A DNA stretch of 54,989 nucleotides, taken from Didymodactylos carnosus. Lineage: Eukaryota > Rotifera > Eurotatoria > Philodinida > Philodinidae. The notes beneath the pieces are model-generated. The model worked only from the letters and a program-made list of their open reading frames with translations. It ran no database searches and had not been told where the DNA came from. The stretch covers positions 1-54,989 of the forward strand of contig CAJNOQ010000322.1 of assembly GCA_905250885.1 (NCBI GenBank). Direction: 5' to 3'. How positions within the stretch are numbered: the stretch's first letter is position 1; every line of letters starts with the position of its first letter. Positions 27,101 through 42,100 of the stretch are shown here, in pieces. The translations under genes were made by a program, and so were the position numbers.

Positions 27101-30100
27101 TAAAAGTTCCTTTTGTTTTTCAAAACTATTCCAGATAAATACAGTTGTCGTTGTGGTTTTATTTCGTTGACAGTCGTAAATTATAAATTAATTACTGTAT
27201 ATAGGTATATTTTTCTATTATCAACTCATAAATAGCTCTGAGAAGGATAGACAATACATAACTTTTTAAAATTGATGAAGAAGCTGGTTTAATTTATAGA
27301 AATATCTTCGGACTACGATGTAGGTCAACAAATATATTTCATAAAATTAACTACATCTACAAAAAGTTAAAATTCGATGAACGAGTTTCAAGAAATGACT
27401 TCAAGTATAATACTAAACTTATTGTTATTCGATTAGTTCTTGAAGTTTACAGTTGATAACTGAGGTAAAACTGGTACAGAAAATCGAAACCGTTACCGAT
27501 TGACGATATTTGTTTACCTTATTTAACTTTGTTAGTGTGATAGAATCTACTGTCACCACGATTATAAACGATAAAAAATATTTTTTTATACTCGATGCAT
27601 CAGTTGCATCTCAAAAGTTCTAGAAATATTCTGAATGTTCTTCGAATACAAACATCAGAGATATAAATACAAAGTATTTTATAAGCAAGGAGAAAAAAAT
27701 ACATGAATGGACATAAACGTTTGCTGTCACTGATATTTCGATTACAGTTGCAAAGAAGAAGAACAATTTTTCATCATTAGTATTGATGTAAAAATGTTCA
27801 TTTTTAACTGGAAAAAATTCCAATTACTTAAGCATCACAAATTATCATAGATTTACGCTAATTCTAAAGACCTTCGACCAAAAACTTACCCTCTTATTAG
27901 CTTTTAATTAATAGAATTGTTTCTTGATACCGCTGTCAGTTGTACTCATACACGCGCTTTCTAGCACTCAATGTTAACGGTAGAAAAAAAAAAGAAGAAA
28001 GGCCATCGCATATACAATAGAATAACCGCTATTAATTTGTATACAACTATTGTTTTCCTAAGACTATTTTAATATTAGCCTTGATGATTATGTGTGTTTT
28101 GAGTGAAATATAGGAAAAATGTAAAAAAAGAGAAAGAGAGATAAAGTCTTATAATCGTATATTCATTTGTATAGCGAATGGTTATTTTCTGGTACAGTAT
28201 ACTAGTATCTACATATAGACAATATTTCTCGTCTTACATCCATCATGAAAATGACTAATCTTTAATAATCAGAAATTTTTTTCTTCATATTGATTAACGT
28301 AAACTGTTGAGAGATACATGAGAAGAAGAAAAAAAATAAATAGCAAAACAGCTGCATCCTATAGACTAGAGCATGAAATATAAAGAAAAAAATTAGTTTA
28401 TCGTCCACTGGTTAAGTTATTTTTGAGCATTATCTTTATTCTTGTTAGAATGAAGCAATATATTATCTTTTTCTGTAATCTATTTTTTTTCTTCTTCTTC
28501 TTGTCCGCTAGGTCAAAGAGGAGATCTAAACACATTTATAGTCGCATAATACATCATTTTTAACCCGTCGATTATATACATATCACATACACCTTTAAAA
28601 TAAATCATAATTAGTATTATATTGACTTACAAAAAAATCTATTCACGTAGATAATAAATTAATATTTCAAATTAATAATCTTTTTATATATTTTCTAATG
28701 AAAAACGAAATATCAGATATTATTCAATCTTGTATTTTTATTCTATAAAATTATGTAGCATTTGAGTCATATAGCAGCAATATTGAGACAACAAAATCTA
28801 GAATTATACTCTATTCTGTAGAATATTAGATAACTCATTAAACAACAAAACCTCCCCCTTTCAACGTTTTTCTTGCCTCTGAACAAGCATGAAAATAGAA
28901 TTATCTTATTCTATAATGTATAATATGGGCGCAAACAGTTGAAAACTCTTTGGCAGAGTAAACACAAAAACAACGTATAAATTCTGTCTTTTGCTTCTGA
29001 TTGAAGTATATATTTTTCTCTAGAAAAATAAGTTTCTATTGATTATAGTATGTGGACGAGAGATAAAAACTGTAAATGATATACACATATAAGAGGAATA
29101 GTCGAATACAGTATCTTTCAATCAACGAATGACACGAGGTATGCGTAGGTGAATCTATAAATGCCAAATAAAAACAAAAAAACACTTTCTAAAATAAGAG
29201 ATATAGAATTATGTCACATATATACGATTTTTTAACAACAAAAGTAATAATAAAAATTTTTTTTTAAAGGTTTTTATTTATACTTCAAGAGTAAAACACA
29301 TTCATTTGACATATTAATAATGCATGTATAATTCAGTACAAAATTCGCATCAATTGACAAATTTATACCAAAATTTTTTCATCCAAAAATCTCTCATAAC
29401 TTCATCTTGTTTATTATCATAACAGAGTCGAGGATATTCAAACATTCAGTTTTGTACTACGATGATAAAGAACCGTTGCTAAGCCTCCGTTTCTATCTGA
29501 CATGATCTGCCAAAAATTCTCTCAAATCTATAGAATTTACCATTTAACTGTACGGAAAAATCTATGAATTTATTCAAAATTAATTGTCAAATTTAGAGCT
29601 AGAGTATCATAGAGATGAACGAGTACACGGATTTCTGAGTACGAGTACGAGTACTGAAGATCGAGTAGGAGTAGGAGTATTTTTTTCTGAAGAAGCCGGT
29701 GAATCCAAAAAATTTCTGAATAAATCGATTTTTTTATACGCAAATAGTAAAAAGAAAGGTCATCAGTTTTTTGGTAAGTACTCGAATATTTTTTGCAATA
29801 CTAATTAAAATAAGTCTCGAGTATGAGTATGAGTACTAGGAATTTTGTACTCGAGTATACTCGTACTCGCTCATCTCTGGAGTATCCGAGTATATTGCTA
29901 CAACAACTGACTGATCTTTATTTCGATAAGTGTCGAAATTTTGGAAAAAAACCACGACTATGTATACCTTGTTTGGGTGCTTCTTGTTGTTCTTCATCGA
30001 AAACTTCATACGTTGGACTTGATGGTAATGAAATATCTTGTATAACTTCTAATAATTCAGGTGGAACATAACATACCTGAATAGAACAAATAGAGAGTTA

Positions 30101-33100
30101 AATGAATTATTTATTCACTATTTAAAGGAAGTTCACGAAATATTACTTGATTTAAATTTTTTTTATTTCTCACAAGCCATTTTTCTTTCTTTTCAATGTC
30201 GACAATTTCAACAATATCTCCTTTACTCATATATACATCTCGACCATTATCACAATAATCTTCTTTTAATATAAAATCAGATAAGAAATATTCCTAAAGT
30301 GAAATATTTTATCGATCAAAATTTTTGATTTTACTATTTTAATAATATTTTCTACATACAACGTCTGACTGTTCACCGGAATGAGCGCTTAGTCTTGATT
30401 GTCGATGCTGACGTACATGTTTGTCAATGAGTTCTGTTGCAACCATCTATAATATTAAAATAAAGAAATTAAACAATTAGTATTAATGTTTAGTTAAAAA
30501 ATAAAAAATAAAAACAGAAAACTTACTGATACATTTGTAGGATTTGTTTTACTATCTCGTCCTGATTGTTCTGAGTCGGAAACATTTGATGAACGTTCTT
30601 CTAGTTCAGAACTGTCTGGTTCAGTCATCGCTATATTATAAAATAATAAACATATCTCAAAGGATTAAAAATAAAACATCGATTTTATACTAATGTGAAC
30701 TAAAACTATTCTAAGTGATGCTATTTACTTTCAACCAACACATTCATAGATAGGAAAAAAAACGGAACGTTTATTCAAACCTTCGACATGTAGTTGAAAT
30801 GAACTGTAGATAGCACCCATCATATTACTAGCCAAACATGTAAATTCACCAGAATCCAATATTGATACTGCGGGAATTTCTAAATAATTTTGTCCATCTT
30901 TATCATAAATTTTATAATAGCCATCATCTTTGAGTGATCTTCCGAGTTTCATCCATACAACTTCGGGAGACGGGATACCTTCATTGAAATGCAAAGTTAA
31001 AATAAAATTATAATAAGAAAAAGATTTTCTTACCGACAACTTTTGCAAATATTTGAAACATATCGCCTTCATGGATTGTTCTATTAGATGGTTTTATAAT
31101 AAATTCCGGCGCTTTATATGTTTGTTGACTAAAATAAAATAAATGATGAAACATTAGAAATAAGATCTAGCAGAGAACTAGTCATGTCTTGATGCGCACG
31201 TGCTAATCTCACGTATGTATTATCCTAATAAAAATCTTAGACATATCTTAAAATCTCTTACTAGGATTGTGTAAAATCTTAGAAGATAATCTAAGATCTT
31301 AATTAAGATTTAAATAAGATTTAATGATTCTATTTTTAGTGATCCCTTTTGTTTCGCTCCCACGCATCTACATAAATAACATCGAAAATATAACTAAATT
31401 TTATTATGTCGTTTTTCTGTAAGATTTTAGTCACAACAACTTTTAAGAGAATGCACACTGCAAGTCAACATTCAAGACTGGATGTCTAAAAATATGAAAT
31501 TTCTTTTTGTTTCTCAGGTGTGTTCGATTGCAGTTTTAACAATGCAGGATAGAAGGCTCAAACCAACACTTGGTAAAATTTATCAACACTTGGAGAAGAT
31601 ATTCAAAAATTCTGAATAAATCATGAATAAATATTAATTTGAAGAAAAAACCTTCTTAGTAAGATCTTAACAAGATATTAGAGATGTGACTGCAGATAAG
31701 ATATCGGGTTATAGAAATTACTGTTTGTCAGCACTCTATGCTAATAACTTTAGCCATAAGATGGGGTATTCTTCTTTCTTCTTCCTAAGATTTTAGAGAA
31801 AACTAAGCAAAATCTTGCTAAGATCTTAATAAGATTTGTGTAAGCTTCTTGCCTTGGCGACGAAGCGTTGAGTAATTCTCCCGTTTTATGGGCCACGTGC
31901 AGTGGGCAATTTTGGCTTGTGGTGCGAGCATCAACATTAATTTGGGAACAACAAATTTCTTGAATAGAGAACTTGTTTTCGAAAGATAACCGCTGGCGCC
32001 TTAGGCGAAAAACTTATATTGCGATTTTGAGATTTTTCATTCAAAACTTATTGTTTTATACATAGTTCGATACATTTTCATGCGTCATTCCCGAATATAC
32101 CATTTTTCGTTTGTTTTATTGAAAACCGCAAGATTTGAAAAAACCTTCTGTTGAGTCCAGAAAAACTTGTGTATTGGGTATAGATGTAATTAATAGAGAA
32201 AGAAGATCTGTGTAAAGTTTGAGCTCGATTGAAAACTGGAAAATTTATTATACCAAAAGTTAGTTTTAGAAAACTTTTTTAGCATGGAAAATACTCAATT
32301 TTTACTACGAACACTAACTTGAAATTAAAAAATTAAAGTTTGCATGTTTCTCAACTAGTTTTAAGGTCTTTTTACTAAAGTGAGTATTCTCAATATTTGA
32401 AAGGTTACAAAAACATTTTTTCACATGGGAAACGTTGCCCAAACGATCGAACTTTATATCCTATTATAGGAGATTAAAACATAAACACTCACTTTTTGAC
32501 AAAATGTCCATATCCGACTGTGTCGGGGCGTTATTTCAGTTTGCTTAAAAGAGGAAGCAAAGGCTGTGTTTCTCGATGCACGGATTATCAAGGTTAGCTC
32601 GACGGGTAGTTGGTTAATAGTAGTTGTGGGCTATCTCTGAGCTGGAACCGGTTGAAAAAATCAACCTGGCCGGTAGAGACCGGTATTTCACCGGTTGAAA
32701 GTTTTGAAACATCTGCTTTTTTTAACCTGTTTTTCGTCAAAAAACCTAAAACTTCACGTCTTTTTCAGTCAGAATAAATAAGAAGATGCTCAAGACAGAT
32801 ATCATTTTCATCACTTGTCTTAAGGTTGAATATTATAGACTCGTTACTGCGAAGATCACATGTGCTCGCAAACTATTTCATTTCTGGGGGAAAAAACCGG
32901 ACCGGGTTGTCTTTCCTCAACTAGTTCCAGCTCTGAGCTACCTGCTCCATCAAATGGTCAGCCATGTCGAAGTCTAATCTATATTATTGCTTAACTGCAG
33001 GTTTGAAACTTTTCTAAGTACTTTAAAAGGAGTTCTTTAAATCTTGATACGAAAGCCTAATTTTAAAACAGGTATTTTACATTTACAGTGCGTTTTTTTG

Positions 33101-36100
33101 TCATTTTATTTTGTTTATAAATCGTAAATCAAACGACGCAGACAGCTGCGACACGTCATAGATTGAAAAAAAAACTGCTGTTAACGTTTTAAAAGGCATC
33201 TCAGCTCTGCAATATGTCTCATTTTAAAGATCCCTAGCGAAAGTTCTTGAAGCCAAGAAAGCAAGATCTTAGGACATTCTTGTCCCAAGATTTTGGTATT
33301 TCTTGGGTCCAAGAACTTTCGCTAGGGATCTGATAGAAATATTGACAACTACTTTTCGCACATTTAAACTTTGCAGAATCGAAAAATAGTTGCCAATATT
33401 TCTATCAGATCTTTAAAATGAGACATGTTACAGAGCTGAGACGCCTTTAAAATGTTCACATCGGTTTTTTCTTCAATTTATGACGTGTCTGCGTCGTTTG
33501 ATTTACGATTTATAAACAAAACAAAATGACAAAAAAATGTTACAAAATTCCTTTATGGTAGCAGAGTTAGATGACCACGCCGAGTGACAGTTAAAAAGTT
33601 TTCGTGAGTCTTTTTAATTACAAACAAGTTCAATATCCTTCTTTTTTTAAGTATGCAAAATAGCGCGACAACCGTCTAGAAAAAGCGGAGAGTAACTCCG
33701 TTTAAGAATCAGTACGATTCGTATTGATGGTCATGTGCAAATAATTTAAACTTTTTAATAATTAACGGATGGGGAAAAAGTTCTCCATTGATTTTGTTTT
33801 TGATATAGCGTGGCAGCGAAATATCGTAGAGACTTTATCCTTTTTTTTGTTAGAAAGAGTAAAGTGTCTACTAGAGAAATATATAAAAATGTTTGATCGG
33901 AGATGTTTCTCGAAAGCCACAAAATCTTAGAACAAAAGGCATCGGGAAACTGTTCTGCAATTTCGGTAACAATTTTTGTATCCAAATATATTTGTTTAAC
34001 CTTTTTCATTACCCCTTTTGACTAACAGTCAACTAGTGAAAATAACTAGAAAATCTACTTGATTCAGCTGTGTAACTCTACAACAACATCACGTGCACAA
34101 TTGGACTCAGAGAAAGGATACTTTTCCATATAATGGATAAAAAGTTCAACGGACGCGCATCTCGTTTTTTTCAGAAAAAGTTCACGGTTACTAGAACGGA
34201 AGATCAAAATATAGAGAACATTTTCTGCGATATGTGATTAAAAACAAAAGATGAAAATAATAAAGCACGGACAAAAGGTTAACTATAGCCGATTTTCGTA
34301 TTAAACAGTTATTCGAGAAAAGAATAAAAAATAGTTGATCAAAACTTTCACTCACCGTGAGCCATATGCAAATAATCCGTCCACTTTCAATCGTTTAATT
34401 TTATTTTGATCTTCTTTGACTTCTATTTTGCATTTTGCTGATACTCTTCCAACAGAATTTTGTGCAATTATCTCATATACATCGCTATCACTCATTTGCG
34501 CTTCACATATTTCCAAATGGTGAACACCACGATCCGCATACATATCAATGCGATGATCTTCTCGCAGTTCATTTCCGCCTTTCAACCATCGAATAGTTGG
34601 TTCAGGAATACCTTAAAATTAACGTTGGTATTAGATATCACTACAACTTTCATACTACAATTGACATTCTATACGTGAATGGATGTTAATAGAAGATCCA
34701 TCTTTACCTGTAATAGTACTATTAATATGAACATCTTCTCCTTCTTTGACGCTGATCAAACTTGGCGGTTGTATGATAATCACGGGCTTTTGCAGAACCT
34801 GAAAATAATAAAACAATATGTATTATTTTCGCATCAAGATAATGTCTTTAAAAGGAGAAAAGTATGCTGTGTTAACTTATGACACTCTTGTTCAGCGGAA
34901 CGTAATAGAATTCTGATTATCTCCTGCATAGATAATAGTAAATCATAACTGTCGGGTTCATTAATTGTTCATATTAACAACTCTTGAGGTTACCAGCTGA
35001 AACTCTGGAAAAATGTTTTATAAGTATTAGCAGATTGTAGGCTTAATAGGATAAGTTCCCTTGCATTAATTAGGAAGGAACAAAAGAGCCAACATTAGTT
35101 ATGCTTGTTTTCAATTTAATCATGAGATAAACCGACATTGCCCTTGAGTGTCTAAATTATTATTATATCTTCTCACTCTATCGTATCACATACACTTGAA
35201 ATTATATTTGCTGTACGGATCATCAATAGAGAATTAATAGTTGATTGTCTATCTTGAAAATAATGCATGTATTTTAGTATAAAAACACTGCGTCTTTATA
35301 TTTAACAGCAACCTCATTGTCTGATTATACAAAACACACAACAATAATTATATCAATGTCAAGAATATGTAAGGAAAACAAAATTTTCTATTATTTTGTT
35401 TATCTGTACATATCAATCCATCTGCATCTGATAGACTATAACCTTTCCATCTTTGACCATAAAAATCAATTTCTTCTTTCAAACCAAAGCATGAAATTTT
35501 TTTTTTTCGTTGATGGTTATCATTCATCCATACCCGATTAAGATACCTTATGTTTGGAACCCCTACTCGTAGTAACTAGTTTGTCGAAATGTTTTCATCT
35601 TTTCATAAGGAAGCAAATCAGTTGATCTAGTAAATGAAAAACCATTCTAGCTTTCAGAATTCTAATTCTTCGTCTAATCAACTTTTCTGTGGTAATAGCC
35701 GTTTATTGTCTAGAAGACTATTTTGCAATAACCAATCAACTTAGAGTATGTTTATATTTCTGCGAGTACTTTGCCGTAGCTTTTTATTCTTTCAGAACTC
35801 CTGTTCAAATTCGGTGTCTTCAGGAGCCCATAGTGCACTTTCGTCGAAAAAATTTTAATAGCGCCAGGTTGTCGAAGCATATCAAATAATCCCCGTGGAC
35901 ACGTTTTGAGAAATAAAGGACCAGTTTTCATTGACTTATAGATTTTGTATGCAAAAAATATCTAAATGATCCTTGTTTTGGCTGGCTAAAACACTGGTAT
36001 TTTTATAACTAAGTGAAAATTTGTCCTTTGCTTCTCAAAACGTGTCCAAAGGGGTAACTTGATATTCTTTACAATCTGGCATTATTAGAATTTGTTCAGA

Positions 36101-39100
36101 CGGTTCCTGAAGACACTGAATTTGACAGAGGTTCTGAAAGACCATATGGGGATGAACGTATATCAGATTCGTGATCAGCATAAAAATTACCCATAATCAA
36201 GTATGTTTCAAGGAAAATTCAAGGTGACACTCGGGGACCTTTCCTCGTAAGTAAAAATTTCAAGAATGTAATCATTAGAGAAAAATAATTTGCATGCTTA
36301 CTGGTTGTATTGGTTTGTTAGCTTCGACGATAACAGTACTTTTGTCGACGTTCATGCTTTCTTGTTTGTTCTGCATGTCAGAGGATAGTGCGATTAATTC
36401 AGGTGTTGAACTTGAGTTGAGTTTCGCATCATTCGCGTCCTGGTTGGTAATTGACGCACTATCCTGATCCATTTTTGGCGTGATGTTTTCTTTTTCTTGT
36501 TCATTAATATGTTCGGCAGTGATTAATGTTTCAAGTTCTTCGGTAACCCGTTCTAATTTTGAGGGCGGTACGTTGATGTAACGAAGCGGTGAGGCACCAC
36601 GTTCACGAGATGCCTTTGATGGACTGAGAGATCGGCCGGGACTCGAACTTAATGTCCTTGCTGGACTACGTGTTGGAGATGGAGACTGCGATCGCTTTCT
36701 ACCTAAGATAACGACAGAACATATACAAGTAAAGTGAATAGTCTGTAAAAAACAGCGCAAAATAGGTTTAAAGTTCCATTGGTAGGTAGCTTCTTTCTTC
36801 CAGTCCACCTAAAGTGTAGACCCAGTTTGGTTTGCAGACCCTTTAAGACAAACATGCCGGGGAACATTTTGTTCTAAGTAAGAAGCTAGATGAATACTTC
36901 AACGTCAAATTCGGTTGATACTAATTGCAAAGCCCTTGAGTCTGAGGTTATGTCCAAACTGGCACATTTTTTTCATTGGATTTTTACACTCAATACTGAC
37001 GTTTTCATCTGGCTTCTCGGCGGGGCGCGAATGCTGGGTGAATTTGGCTCATCTATTTGAGTTCAAAATTTGGATTTGATGTGGGCCCTTTGATAACTTT
37101 AAGTTTTAGAATACTATAGTGAATTTATTTGAGATTGTGGTCTGAAGAATAAAGCTTAGATCATATAAAACCAAAAAATACTCGAAATCTGGAAATCAGA
37201 CGGGCCTCTGTCTCTTACAAATCAAATGATGATTTTACATTTGAAAAAATTGTAACTTACTTAGTACAGTAAGAAATCCAGTTGTTACAGATGATCCATG
37301 TTTATTAGTCGCTATGCAACGATAGGCACCTTCATCATCGGCTGTTACATTGTAGATAGTCAGTAAGCATATTCCAGTCTTTTCACCATGATCAATAGAA
37401 TATTTTTTATCTAAAGAGGCTATTTCTTTATCACCATAGTACCATCGAATAATGTATGGTTCATCGTTTTCACTTTGTATTGTACACGTAAACGTAACGG
37501 TTTCATCTTCTCTGGCATCAAATGAACTTAGACGTCGAACTATTTCTGGTGCTAAAATTAATGAATCATCATTCATATAATACATTTTAGAAAAAAATTT
37601 TAATGATCGAAGAAATTTATTTCTTCTTCAGTTAATAATTAATCAGTGTTTAGAGAAATATGGAGTATATATTTCTCATTATAAAAATATATAATAATAT
37701 TAAAGAAGAAATAGCCACAAATTGCTTGATATAAAACTGTCTGTCGACTTTGACAGTTATTGTACAAGAACATAGTTGCCAAATAGCGAACAAGAAAAGG
37801 AAGAGAAAAACGTAAATGATTTACAAAAGAAAGATACATGAAACTAATGAGTAGAAAATTCTCTAGTGCTACGGTGCACTGTATATCTCAATATATAGAG
37901 AAAAAAAATTAATGGGAAGTGTGCGTATACAAGACCTATGTGGTTTTTCTATGAGACATATATTCACAATCATTTTTAGGCTCTATGCATAGAAAATACT
38001 CTCATATTTATTTACATATCAAACACATCGTGGGGCATAAAAACTCGTGTGAATATTGATCGACATAATGCCATTTATGCGTTAGTATAGACTGTTTGTC
38101 ACAATATCGTACAAGGCAATTGACTTCTATGAATTGAAATAGATGTTAAGACGTAGAGCGTACTATGAAGTAGTGACGGAGCCACCAACAGGGCTAGACT
38201 GGGCTAAGCCCTTCCTAGAAAGCTCTGAATCCCGCCTAGACAGTTTTATAAAATTTTTCCTGAAATTCAGCTTAAATTTATTAGTACTACTTCAGACCGA
38301 ACAGAAAAATGATGAGTTAAGCCCTGCCTAGCACGAAATCCTGGTTCCGCCGCTACTATGAAGAATAACATGTATGATAGGTTTACAAAGCTTTTGCATA
38401 ATTTTCTTTTCCATACGCTTAATTAGGACAGAAATGAAGTTATATCAAATTCTCTCTCACTCTCACAAATCTATTTCTCAGCACTTTTTCCTACCAAACT
38501 ACTTAAAGATTTTTAGTCTATTATTTAAAAATCTCTATGATTTTTCAGCAAGCAACTAGTGTTTGAAGAAATATATGGCATGTCGTAGCTATAGTATTCA
38601 AAAATATAGTTGCTTTTATATTCGTGGTATTATCCAACTGTAGTCTTATCTACAATGAATTATTCATATAAATATTTCGAAATAAAATAGTGAAGATTTT
38701 TCTCTTCGCTAAGTTCACTTTCTGACACTTCTGAAACTTCTCATTTGACGTAAACAAATACAATAATGTATGTGCGATACTTGATTATTTTGAATAGAAT
38801 GACGAAAATCACAATTTCGTTTTTCACGCGGATATGCGGACGCATCTGTGCAATCTGTTCAGTCAGACGTTTTCAGTGAGAGACGACTTTTTCTACTCCA
38901 TAATGCCACCAATTAAAGAAAATTCATGAAAGCTCGTACTTTCCGCTGTTTGAGAACGCTCTTGAATGTTTGTTAAGAGCTGAAGCAAATGTTCGACATA
39001 ATTAACTAATTATTAATCACTATTTTCCTGCAGAATATTAACCACCAGATGAACGTCTTTCAAAATATCACTATCAGTTCATTTGATATTGAATTATCAC

Positions 39101-42100
39101 TCTATTCTGCAGTGTTTCATACGTGAGAATATTACTTCAGCATATTTGAATATTTGGTATTGAGAACACAAATGGTAGGATGATTTTCATATTTTCACAC
39201 TGCTTTAGGCAATAAATTAGCCCAAAGCCAATTGCATGTGTCTTTTCTCTTCTATATTCTCTCGACCGAAGCTTCTCAAAAGAGATATAAATTCGTCCGA
39301 ATTGGCTTTGTAAGAGCAAACAACATCAGACACGACATCAAAAGTAAGGGTGAGCCCTTAGGGACGAAGCGACATTAAATCCTTCTTGGTGAATTACAGC
39401 TTGCTTAGCTGGAGGAATATCACGGGCCTGATGCATTTCTTCAAGCACCTATTTAATGGCAATTGGGATCTCTCATTGATATCTTATACGCTATCGGTGA
39501 CAAGCCTCTCACACGACAGCAGATGTTCCTTCATCATCCGAGAATAAGTTCAAATATAGATGGTTTTGTTCAGTTTTTGACACTGATTAAAAATCTGACA
39601 TGAAACCTTGAGAATTTAGTTTTAACATTTATCCTCATTAGATTCTTCGTCAGTGTCAAAAACTGAACACACTAGTTGTATTAGAACTCATACGAAGGAA
39701 ATTTCTCTCGTCAGTGAGTGAGATAAATTTCATACAATTGTAATGATAGATAGTTCAAATATGTGTATGATTAAGACTGATGGATAGTATTTGACATCTC
39801 AATTGTTTTTTCTTAACAGCAATCGATCAACAAGGATTAGCAAACAATTATCTTGGATGGAGATGCACTACACTTCTACTGATTAGACTGAACATCAATT
39901 CGAGGAAGCGCACGAATAATGCAAGTATTTGCTGAAATAATACTGCATAAACATGAACGCGAAGCATCATCCATGTCGACGACATCGCAGCATTTTTAAC
40001 ACTTCGCGATTCTTGAAAAATTGCAAATTAATTGCGATTAATTGGCGATTCCGATGATTTTACTTATTTTTAAAAATCGTCAATTAATTGTGATTAATTG
40101 TTGATTTTAAGCGATTAAATGACTATTGTTATTCACCGTTTATTTTGTCGTAAAGTATGTATATAAGGAATACGATTTCAACGAGGAATACACTTCTATT
40201 GAGATCATCTTTTTATTAGAGTAAAACAGAGTTGTCAAGAGTCTTCTCTGTGGTCCCTTAGAGTTTTAAGCCGAGGGCCCCAGTGAATAGCTGGTATCTG
40301 GGCAATGTCTAAAATCGACTCAGAAAGGCATCGACTTCAGCTGGTGCTAAACCGTAGCTGAGTGATGCACATGTCATTATACCTAATAAAGAATGAAAAA
40401 TCAGGATAAATATGTATTTCCTAAAATGGGTTCGAAAAAAATTGTCAATTAATCGCTGAAATCATCAAAAAATCGGCAATCAATCGCGATTAATCGTATG
40501 ATTTTTCATGATTTTTGCCGATTTTCAGCACATGGACAGTAACAATATCCCGCCTATTATCTGATAACAATTAAAAAGAACAAAAAAACAAAAAAAGAAA
40601 GAAAAACTTTTACTGAAATATGTTGTCTCTATAAACAAATTTTTTAACTCAAAAGACCACGATCAACAGCCTAGTATTAGTTATTCTTAATAAACTACCA
40701 TCTCAAGACATCAGATAATAGCTATCAACTAAGCACAGACTTCGCACTAGTAATTTGCAAACAGCAACAGTTAAACACACGATCATATTCACAATTGAAA
40801 AAAAAACATATTACGACAAAACATCTTTGGAATACATAAGAAGACACACAATAAAGTTAAGAAACTTATTTTATTTGGTGCTAAAATTAACTTTCATTCT
40901 TCAAGTCTGATGATTTTTCAATGAGCAAGAACATATGAATATAGTATTATTCTACTACTATGAATATAGTAATTATATTTATTAGTTAAGAAAAATAGTA
41001 GAAAAACTTCAATGTGAAAAGTATAATGTACATGAAAATATAGTAATTGAGAAGACGTGTTCCACTTAATACTAAAAGTGACATTCATGATATATTTGTG
41101 ACGGTTTTCACAAATTGTTTAAAGCAAAGCACAAAGAAATTTTTATATGAATTTTTACCAATCTATTTAGTGTTTTTGTATCACAATATAAAAAGAACGA
41201 ACTTTCTAAGGAAGAAAACATTTCATTATCCAAAGGAAAAATTTTATTTTTTGATCATTTAAAAGGTATCGAAAAACAGATTGCATACACATCAAGTACG
41301 TCAAGATGTATGTATTTTTCTGTAGCGTTATCTGCCTAAAACTTCCTTCTTTACAATGTTTCTCACAATACCCATGGGAAAATTCGATCACGATATCACG
41401 GTATCGGAATCATGCAGTCGCAAAATTTTATGTTCTATTCGTTTATTTGCAATATTTTCTTTCTTTTCTAATAAAAGCCCTTGTAATGACACATTAATTC
41501 TTTTCGTGTAAATATAAAGAAAAACAGGTCGAAACCACTCGCGAAACAGATGTACACATACACACACACACACACATATTTCTTAAGAATCTTTTTACCA
41601 TTCTCTTTCGAATTACTTAATTAGAACTAAAACAGTCTTCACCGTTTCTTTTTTTGTTATTATCATTCATAAATATGAACTTTTTACTTGAAACAAAAAA
41701 TAAATGACAATACATATGCTATATAAATCAACGGCAGAATGAAGATATTCTCGTACATGAGATTATTCAACACAAAGAAATATATACCGAAAGGTTTGAA
41801 CTTTCATCGCACAGCTGTCCGTTGCAATCATGAACTATCAATTGGTCATATTTTCAATCCTCATTACAAAGACATCAAATTGCTTATTAAATTCTTCAAG
41901 TGTAGACATAATATATCTAAAACACCATTAAGAAGAATAAAACTAAGTCTGATATGCTTTCTCCTTAAACTATAGGGTCTATCCACATAAAAAATTCACT
42001 CACATCATCAACTATGAATGATACTTTCCTCTCAGATCACTTTTAATGTTATACAACAGCAGCAGGCGTAATTTTTAACACCGAGCATGAATATCAATTT

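Larger units (their letters stand above)
22905..29967 (-). other. 7-kb intron between the first SH3 and the Ser linker
   Basis: The largest intron in the 3' half of the gene. It contains a fold-back element with two nested hAT-like insertions (23.8-25.6 kb) and another hAT-like MITE near its 5' end (29610-29879). The remaining 25.7-29.6 kb shows no coding exon or recognisable repeat. ORFs inside it are short and unsupported. Confidence 0.6.

Noticed and set aside
29584..30071. Plus-strand frames crossing the hAT-like MITE and the SH3 exon
   Set aside because: The sequence is the MITE's GAGTAC repeats and the reverse strand of a real exon.
39988..40530. Calling the CGATTAAT-rich stretch a definite hAT element
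   Set aside because: No 8-bp target duplication or matching termini could be placed; listed only as a possible repeat.
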